Shown here piece by piece: positions 6,665 to 11,289 of a stretch of DNA of 11,289 nucleotides. The stretch is from Planctomycetaceae bacterium (lineage in GTDB: Bacteria > Planctomycetota > Planctomycetia > Pirellulales > Pirellulaceae). The translations under genes and the position numbers were made by a program. The stretch is from NCBI GenBank assembly GCA_007129635.1, contig SKVE01000834.1:1-11289 (forward strand), given 5' to 3'. How positions within the stretch are numbered: position 1 is the stretch's first letter; each line of letters opens with the position of its first letter. The notes below the pieces were generated by a model. The model was not told where the DNA came from, searched no databases, and saw nothing but the letters and a program-made list of their open reading frames with translations.

Positions 6665-9600
6665 ATGGTGTCCTTGCCTCGATCCCTGCTCGCCGCGAGC
6701 GGGATGCTTGCCTGCTGGCTGCTGGCTGCGTCCCCTTCGCCAGGCTTCGATCCACCCGTCGATACGTCAGGCGCATTGCGAGTGCGGATCGACGGACCCG
6801 AGTCGATCGACCGAACGGACAAGCCTTTCCCCGTCCGCGTGGTGCTGGAGAATCTGGGTGACCAGACCGTGCAAGGCCAGGTCCAATTGCGTGTGATCGA
6901 CCGCTGGACCTGTGAGCCGGCCGATGCGGTCGCCTTTTCGGTGGACGGTGGGCGATCGCAAGTGGTCCCGTTCCAGGTGACGGCTGGACAAGGCACCTAC
7001 GCGGCCCTTTATCCGATCCATGCACTCGCCCGCTTCGCCGGACCCGATGGAAAACGATTGGCCCATCCGATCTTGATCGTCGACGCTCAGGTTCCCGAGC
7101 CGGCCGTCGAGCGTTCTCCCCTGCCTTGGCAGCCGATCGCATGGCAATCGGATCGCCGGTTGGCCGTCTGGCAATTGGCCGTCTACCGCGCGGGGATCCA
7201 GGTCTTCGGCCAAGCGCCGCAGATGATGCCCACCGGTTGGACTGGCAGCGACCACGACACTCGGACGTCGATCACGGTCGGCTCGCGGCAGACGCTGGAC
7301 AATCAGGCTCGCACGATCGTTGGCATCCACCCGCCCTGGGCCGACGGCCACGTGGGGACCGCTTGGATCGAGTACCCGCTGGCCATGCCCCAAGCCTCTC
7401 GGATCGATCTGCGTTTTGCCCACGCCGTCACGCCGGCGGGCGAGGGCGACGGCGTGACCTTCCGCGTGCGAGTGGTGCCGATCGAGGCTCCTGATGGCCA
7501 GTTGGGCGAGGTGGTTTTCGAACGACATTCGAACGCGAAGACCTGGACCGTAGGCCAAGCGGACTTGAGCCGTTTCGCCGGGCAGAGCGTCCGATTGCAA
7601 CTGGAATCGCATCCGGGACCGAAGAAGAACACGGCCTTCGATCAATCGTATTGGGCCGAACCGGTATTGACGGCGGGCGATCCTCCTGCTTCACGGCCCT
7701 TTCCGCCGCAAGATCAGGCGGATGCCCTGTCGTTGGGCAGCTTGCGGGTCGGCGATACCGATTATCAGGTAAGTATCTGGCCCGGTCTCCGCGGGCTGCT
7801 GGATGCCGATGTGCAACTGGACGGCGGCGATCGCCAGTTGGTCTTTCGCGGTTTTCCCGTCCAGGTGATGGGCCAGCGACTGGACGATGCCCAGGCGCCC
7901 TGGACGCTAGAGGACGTGGTGTGGGAGGACACAGAAAACGGCCGTCGCATGCGGCACCGTTTCTCCGGCGCCGGTGGTTCGTTCGATCTGGTCGTCCACC
8001 TGCGATGCGCAGCCGAGGGCCTGCAAGCGGAATTCCGCTTGGAAAATACTCCGCCCCGACGACCCTGGTTCGCGCCGCGGATCGAATCGTTGAGCATCGG
8101 ACCATTCAACCAATCGGTATCGAGAGTCTATGCCGGGCATGGCAATGTCATCCAACGTCCCGAGGCGTTCCGGTTGAACTTCGACGGTCATCGGCTGGCC
8201 AGCTCGCATGTGGGGTTTGATTTCGAGAACGGCATGTCGCTGGTCCAGGCCGTCGATCTGCCACCCGAAGCGTTGGTGGTCGATCCCGATCAGCGGCAAT
8301 ACTCGCTGACAACCACCGGCGAAGCGACGTGGACCCTGATCCCGGCCGCCGACGTCTGGGACGCGGCGCGGCACTACCGCGAGACGTGCGGTTGGCAGGC
8401 ATCCGCCGGGGTGTCGCGGCTGGCAGGCCGTTTCGTTTTCGATCTGTGGGGTGGCCGTTATGGCCAGTCGAACGAAGCCCTGCAACGCGCCTTCCAGTAC
8501 GGGCTGACCGATTCGGTCGTGATCTGGCACAACTGGCAGCGCTGGGGATACGACTATCGTTTGCCGGAGATCTACCCGCCCAATCCGCGACTGGGCACCG
8601 AAGCCGAATTGGTCGCGATGATCGAGAGCTGTCGCGAGGCGGACGTTCTGTTTGCCCTGCACGATAACTACATCGACCTGTACCCCGATGCCGACGGTTT
8701 TTCCTACCAGCAGAATATCGCGTTTTCCGCCCAGGGCCGCCCGGTTCGCGCCTGGTTCAATCGAGGCCGTCTGGCTCAATCGTATCGCTACCGACCGGAT
8801 CGTGTCGCGCCCCTGCTGAAACCCAATCTGCGGACCATCGATCGGCAGTTGAGCCCCACGTCCTACTTCATCGATGTCTGGTCCAGCATCCGGCCGCACG
8901 ATTATTGGACCGCCGAGGGCCGGTTTGGCGACGCTCGCGAAACACGCGAAATATGGGGCCAGCATTTCGCCTGGATCCGCGAACTGCTGGGCGATCAGGC
9001 ACCGCAGATCTCGGAAAGCGGCCATGATCAATTGATCGGCTGGTTGGACGGAGCCACGGCCAATCATCTGCGAGTCGGCCAGCCGGTGCCGGGACAGGAG
9101 TACACGTGGAGCGTGTGGGATATCCGTTGCGAAGACGCGCAGCGGATCGCCTGGCTCGATTTCGCTCACCATCATCGGTTCATCCTTCACGGCGCCGGAT
9201 ACTCGCTCCGCTACCAAGCCGGATGGGACGCCCGGCTGCACGGCATCGACAGCGACGACTATATCACCACCGAAGTACTGACGGGTCGACCGGGGATGGT
9301 CAGCCAGCCCTTCGGCCGCGATGTCGTGCGAAAGTATTGGCTGACCCAGGATCTGATGCGGGCGTTGGCCCTCAGGAAGATCGAGCGGATAACGTTCGTC
9401 GACGGCGACCTGCACCGGCAGCAGATCTGCTGGTCCGGTGGCGGCCAAGTATGGGTCAACCGAGGCTCGACCGATTGGTCGGTGGAAGGTCACGTCCTGC
9501 CCCCCTTCGGATTTTTGGCTCGAGTCGCGACCGACGAGGGGATCGTCCGAGCGTCCATCCACCGCCACGGCGATCAGATCGTCGAGACGGCCACCGCGCC

Positions 9601-10366
9601 GGGCCACGTCTATTTTCATGGCAGACAAATGGCTGGCGGAGAAACAAGGATACGCCCCAAGGTCGAAGCGGTCGCCTGGACCGATCCGGGCAGGATCGAG
9701 TGGCACATCGATTGGCACGCCGAAGACCCTATCCCCGACGGCTACGTGCCCTTCCTGCATCTGGTCGATGCTCGCGGCGAGATCGCCTTCCAGGCCAGCT
9801 ACGACCGATCGATCCTGACCACGCAGCGTAGCGGAACGATTCGCATGCGAGCCACAGCAAACGTGCCGGAAGGCAGCCAGCCCGGGGATCCATGGGAACT
9901 GCGAGTCGGCCTGTATCATCCCTCGGGAGGCGTTCCTCGACTAGAGATCCAGGGGTTAGCCGACGACGACCGCCGCGTCCGGTTGGGCACGGTGCGACTG
10001 ACCGGCCAGCAACAGCGACCCGACGGTATCGACTGGATTCCCACCGTGAGCGTGCCGGATGCGTTCGACGATCGCAACAACCCGCAGTCGCTGCCCGTCG
10101 ATTTCGGACCGGTAGTCACCGCTGGCGGCTGTCGTCTGGTCCGTGACGAGGATGCCGTTTGGCTGATCCCGTTGCCGCTGAGCGGCCATGTGGAAACCGA
10201 ATTCACCGTCCGCTGGGATCGATTGCCGTGGAAGCTGCCTGCGCCCACCCGCATCGAAGCGATCGGCCATGACGATCAAGTCCTGTTTACCCGCAAAGTT
10301 GACGGTCCGTTGCGGGTGCGAGCCAAGCCGGAGGTCTTCGCTTACCGTTTCCTGATCGGCCCGTGA
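6665..10366 (+). CDS. Large secreted glycoside-hydrolase-like protein (possible GH101/GH129/DUF5696-type barrel)
   Basis: 1233 aa. GAGG at 6651-6654, overlapping the greA stop, lies 10 nt before the ATG. Residues 1-27 look like a Sec signal peptide (Arg6, hydrophobic LLAASGMLACWLLAAS). Regions in order: about 35-140 a beta-sandwich-like domain (PFPVRVVLENLGDQTVQG); about 195-337 a jelly-roll-like, possibly carbohydrate-binding domain; about 350-560 a beta-rich supersandwich-like region; about 585-860 a barrel-like region with DLWGGRYG, VIWHNWQRWGYDY, FALHDNYIDLYPDADG, YFIDVWSS and QISESGHDQLIGW; then beta-rich C-terminal domains. By analogy with GH101-type enzymes, Asp737 (FIDVW) could be the nucleophile and Glu784 (ISESG) the acid/base; this is inference, and the family match is distant. 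A role in degrading complex polysaccharide or glycoprotein glycans outside the cytoplasm fits planctomycetes. A long antisense frame overlaps it but is a shadow. It is certainly a real gene; the function is tentative. Confidence 0.85.
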   Translation: MVSLPRSLLAASGMLACWLLAASPSPGFDPPVDTSGALRVRIDGPESIDRTDKPFPVRVVLENLGDQTVQGQVQLRVIDRWTCEPADAVAFSVDGGRSQVVPFQVTAGQGTYAALYPIHALARFAGPDGKRLAHPILIVDAQVPEPAVERSPLPWQPIAWQSDRRLAVWQLAVYRAGIQVFGQAPQMMPTGWTGSDHDTRTSITVGSRQTLDNQARTIVGIHPPWADGHVGTAWIEYPLAMPQASRIDLRFAHAVTPAGEGDGVTFRVRVVPIEAPDGQLGEVVFERHSNAKTWTVGQADLSRFAGQSVRLQLESHPGPKKNTAFDQSYWAEPVLTAGDPPASRPFPPQDQADALSLGSLRVGDTDYQVSIWPGLRGLLDADVQLDGGDRQLVFRGFPVQVMGQRLDDAQAPWTLEDVVWEDTENGRRMRHRFSGAGGSFDLVVHLRCAAEGLQAEFRLENTPPRRPWFAPRIESLSIGPFNQSVSRVYAGHGNVIQRPEAFRLNFDGHRLASSHVGFDFENGMSLVQAVDLPPEALVVDPDQRQYSLTTTGEATWTLIPAADVWDAARHYRETCGWQASAGVSRLAGRFVFDLWGGRYGQSNEALQRAFQYGLTDSVVIWHNWQRWGYDYRLPEIYPPNPRLGTEAELVAMIESCREADVLFALHDNYIDLYPDADGFSYQQNIAFSAQGRPVRAWFNRGRLAQSYRYRPDRVAPLLKPNLRTIDRQLSPTSYFIDVWSSIRPHDYWTAEGRFGDARETREIWGQHFAWIRELLGDQAPQISESGHDQLIGWLDGATANHLRVGQPVPGQEYTWSVWDIRCEDAQRIAWLDFAHHHRFILHGAGYSLRYQAGWDARLHGIDSDDYITTEVLTGRPGMVSQPFGRDVVRKYWLTQDLMRALALRKIERITFVDGDLHRQQICWSGGGQVWVNRGSTDWSVEGHVLPPFGFLARVATDEGIVRASIHRHGDQIVETATAPGHVYFHGRQMAGGETRIRPKVEAVAWTDPGRIEWHIDWHAEDPIPDGYVPFLHLVDARGEIAFQASYDRSILTTQRSGTIRMRATANVPEGSQPGDPWELRVGLYHPSGGVPRLEIQGLADDDRRVRLGTVRLTGQQQRPDGIDWIPTVSVPDAFDDRNNPQSLPVDFGPVVTAGGCRLVRDEDAVWLIPLPLSGHVETEFTVRWDRLPWKLPAPTRIEAIGHDDQVLFTRKVDGPLRVRAKPEVFAYRFLIGP

Positions 10367-10376
10367 TCGTTAGCGC

Positions 10377-10389
10377 CAGCGGACCGCTG
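10377..10389. repeat. Short perfect inverted repeat after the glycosidase-like gene
   Basis: CAGCGG and CCGCTG flank a single A. It lies 10 nt after the stop of the large secreted-protein gene. The hairpin is short and has no following T-run on either strand, so it is not a convincing terminator. It could be a small REP-like palindrome or chance in GC-rich DNA. Confidence 0.3.
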
Positions 10390-10425
10390 ACCGTGACGCA
10401 GGCCCTGAAGACCGGACGATGAGCC

Positions 10426-10454
10426 TTGACAAAATACCGTAATCCCACCAGAAT
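10426..10454 (+). promoter_or_regulatory. Candidate promoter for the FmdB-like gene start
   Basis: A perfect TTGACA (10426-10431) is followed after 17 nt by CAGAAT (10449-10454), which matches four of six consensus positions. The predicted start near 10461 would leave a leader of about 40 nt before the GTG at 10502. Its position in front of a recognisable gene start supports it; activity is inferred. Confidence 0.45.
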
Positions 10455-11289
10455 CAGGCGCGCTGCGGTTGTCTGTTCTTTTGCCTTCGGGAAACGCTAC
10501 TGTGCCCATTTACGAATTCTACTGTTCGCACTGCCACATGGTCTTCAACTTCTTCGCGCGCCGCCTGTTTAGACAAACCCGCAAAGTCTTTTGCCGCGAC
10601 CGCTTTTGCACGTTTGCCGGGCAAAAGCGCTGCGACAGAACGCTCAAGAAAAGCACCGCGCTGTTCCCTGCTTGCAATACTCTTGCCGTCTACCAACACT
10701 TTGCCGTCGCTGGTAACAGCAATCTCATCATGCGGAAGCAGGCTGTTCATTCCCAACTGAGTGAAGCTAGGTAGTTCGGCCAACATGGGCTCACACTCCG
10801 CTTCAAAGCGGTTAACACCCAGCAGTTGGGCACACAAAGCCTGCCCTGCTTCGTAACGCAGGGCGTCAGACACAATAACTACGAGCTTTCGATCGGCGCG
10901 CAACACCGGCACAAACACCGAGTTGAAGAAGTTCCGCTGTTGCTTTACACCCGGCAAGACCGCTGCCGGCGGTATGGTAACGAGCCGCTCCCACACCTCT
11001 GCGAGCCGTTGTTGAAACTGATGTACGTATCTGTCATTGAGTTTTCGCATCAACTCGCTAAGAAACCCCGGTGAGTCGGCCTCGCGGTAGAGTCGCACCG
11101 CCTCGCGGTAACGCAGGTCGAGGACGTACAGCGATTGTGTATAGGCCTCCCATAACTCTATTGCGGTTGTATGGTTCCATCGGAGCCCCGCGAGTTCGGA
11201 CTCAAAGGCGAGGACGTGCTCAAGTAGCTGGTATACCGCCTGCAGCTGGCCACGCTCTACCGCTACCCAGTAAGACTCACGCCGGGACC
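10454..11289 (-). CDS. pglZ: PglZ (BREX/Pgl defence) fragment, cut at both ends
   Basis: The frame enters from the window edge (first full codon at 11287-11285) and gives 277 residues. It matches the start of the PglZ catalytic domain of BREX phage-defence systems, an alkaline-phosphatase-superfamily fold. FFNSVFVPVL is followed by KLVVIVSDALRYEAG with metal-binding Asp at about residue 141, then FEAECEPMLAELPSFTQLGMNSLLPH with the likely active-site Thr at about 176. Homology ends at REEVEDH (about residue 250, near 10538). The expected continuation (DxVYxYHNxID and the later DHGF metal site) is absent, and the last 27 or so residues to the stop at 10454 are antisense of the FmdB-like gene start and are not PglZ-like. 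The fragment cannot make a working enzyme. GC is near 54% and it has one GATC in about 750 nt, unlike its neighbours, which points to a different source. A GTG at 11098 is not the real start. Confidence 0.8.
   Translation of the reverse strand, partial: SRRESYWVAVERGQLQAVYQLLEHVLAFESELAGLRWNHTTAIELWEAYTQSLYVLDLRYREAVRLYREADSPGFLSELMRKLNDRYVHQFQQRLAEVWERLVTIPPAAVLPGVKQQRNFFNSVFVPVLRADRKLVVIVSDALRYEAGQALCAQLLGVNRFEAECEPMLAELPSFTQLGMNSLLPHDEIAVTSDGKVLVDGKSIASREQRGAFLERSVAALLPGKRAKAVAAKDFAGLSKQAAREEVEDHVAVRTVEFVNGHSSVSRRQKNRQPQRA
10502..10564 (+). pseudogene. N-terminal fragment of an FmdB-type zinc-ribbon protein
   Basis: From the GTG at 10502 the frame reads (M)PIYEFYCSHCHMVFNFFARR. This is the typical beginning of small FmdB-family zinc-ribbon proteins (MPIYEFxCxxC, then FNFxSRR), with the first CxxC at Cys8 and Cys11. 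The second CxxC and the rest of the protein are missing: after residue 21 or so the frame only runs through the antisense strand of the pglZ fragment. A promoter-like TTGACA/CAGAAT pair lies upstream at a suitable distance; the ribosome binding site is weak (GGGAA near 10489). The gene therefore begins as a proper planctomycete gene and is cut at the joint. The open frame continues to 10774, but I do not regard that part as a real protein. Confidence 0.6.
10538..10564. other. Inverted joint with about 27-nt overlap between FmdB-like and pglZ sequence
   Basis: The plus strand encodes the conserved CHMVFNFFARR part of the FmdB-like start. The minus strand of the same bases encodes the conserved AREEVEDH part of PglZ. 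Left of it only the FmdB-like reading makes sense; right of it only PglZ does. The breakpoint must lie in or beside this shared stretch, in the manner of a microhomology joint or a k-mer-driven misassembly. Confidence 0.6.

Noticed and set aside
6665..6745. Lipoprotein signal (MLAC at residues 14-17) in the secreted protein
   Set aside because: The hydrophobic core continues after Cys17 (WLLAA), so cleavage there would be too early; an ordinary signal peptide ending near residues 22-27 fits better.
7907..9919. 670-codon open frame antisense to the secreted glycosidase-like gene
   Set aside because: Its translation shows no recognisable domain, it lies wholly inside a well-supported gene on the other strand, and GC-rich GATCG-rich codons suppress stops in that antisense frame.
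10377..10389. CAGCGG-A-CCGCTG as the terminator of the greA-glycosidase unit
   Set aside because: The stem can have at most about five pairs with a three-base loop and no T-tract follows, so it does not meet the criteria for an intrinsic terminator.
10565..10774. Continuation of the FmdB-like open frame on the + strand
   Set aside because: The residues after the FmdB-like start are simply the antisense of the pglZ fragment and lack the second CxxC of the zinc ribbon; only about 21 codons are credible.

Overview
The window looks like part of a planctomycete genome (Pirellula/Rhodopirellula-type), possibly a metagenomic contig. The reasons are high GC in most of it (about 60-70% in lines counted by hand), many GATCG/CGATC-containing codons, a degenerate SEC-C/TPR protein of a kind I associate with planctomycetes, and a very large secreted glycosidase-like protein. 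The assignment is an inference; there is no rRNA or other marker gene here.

Left part (1-4145): the 3' end of an M28-family metallopeptidase gene with two C-terminal PDZ domains (+) converges on a minus-strand pair. That pair is a SEC-C-like/TPR protein followed 3 nt later by ribD, the bifunctional deaminase/reductase of riboflavin synthesis. A 119-bp divergent intergenic region with a perfect 10-bp palindrome separates this pair from the next gene.

Middle (4265-10366, all +): a stand-alone Eco57I/TaqI-type adenine DNA methyltransferase with no visible nuclease partner. Next comes a leader with a good sigma70-like promoter and a strong intrinsic terminator placed just upstream of greA, an arrangement that recalls E. 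coli greA/GraL. greA follows, and 12 nt after it a 1233-aa secreted protein with a glycoside-hydrolase-like TIM-barrel region (GH101/GH129/DUF5696-like at best).

Right end (10367-11289): a promoter-like TTGACA-N17-CAGAAT leads into the first 21 or so codons of an FmdB-type zinc-ribbon gene. That gene is then abruptly joined, in inverted orientation, to the 3'-truncated part of a BREX/Pgl gene pglZ. The two coding sequences share about 27 nt at the joint. GC drops to about 54% and GATC almost disappears beyond it. The joint is either a microhomology-mediated rearrangement next to a defence island or an assembly chimera; the sequence alone cannot decide, but the signature suits a chimera well. 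No tRNA, rRNA, CRISPR array or complete insertion sequence was seen.
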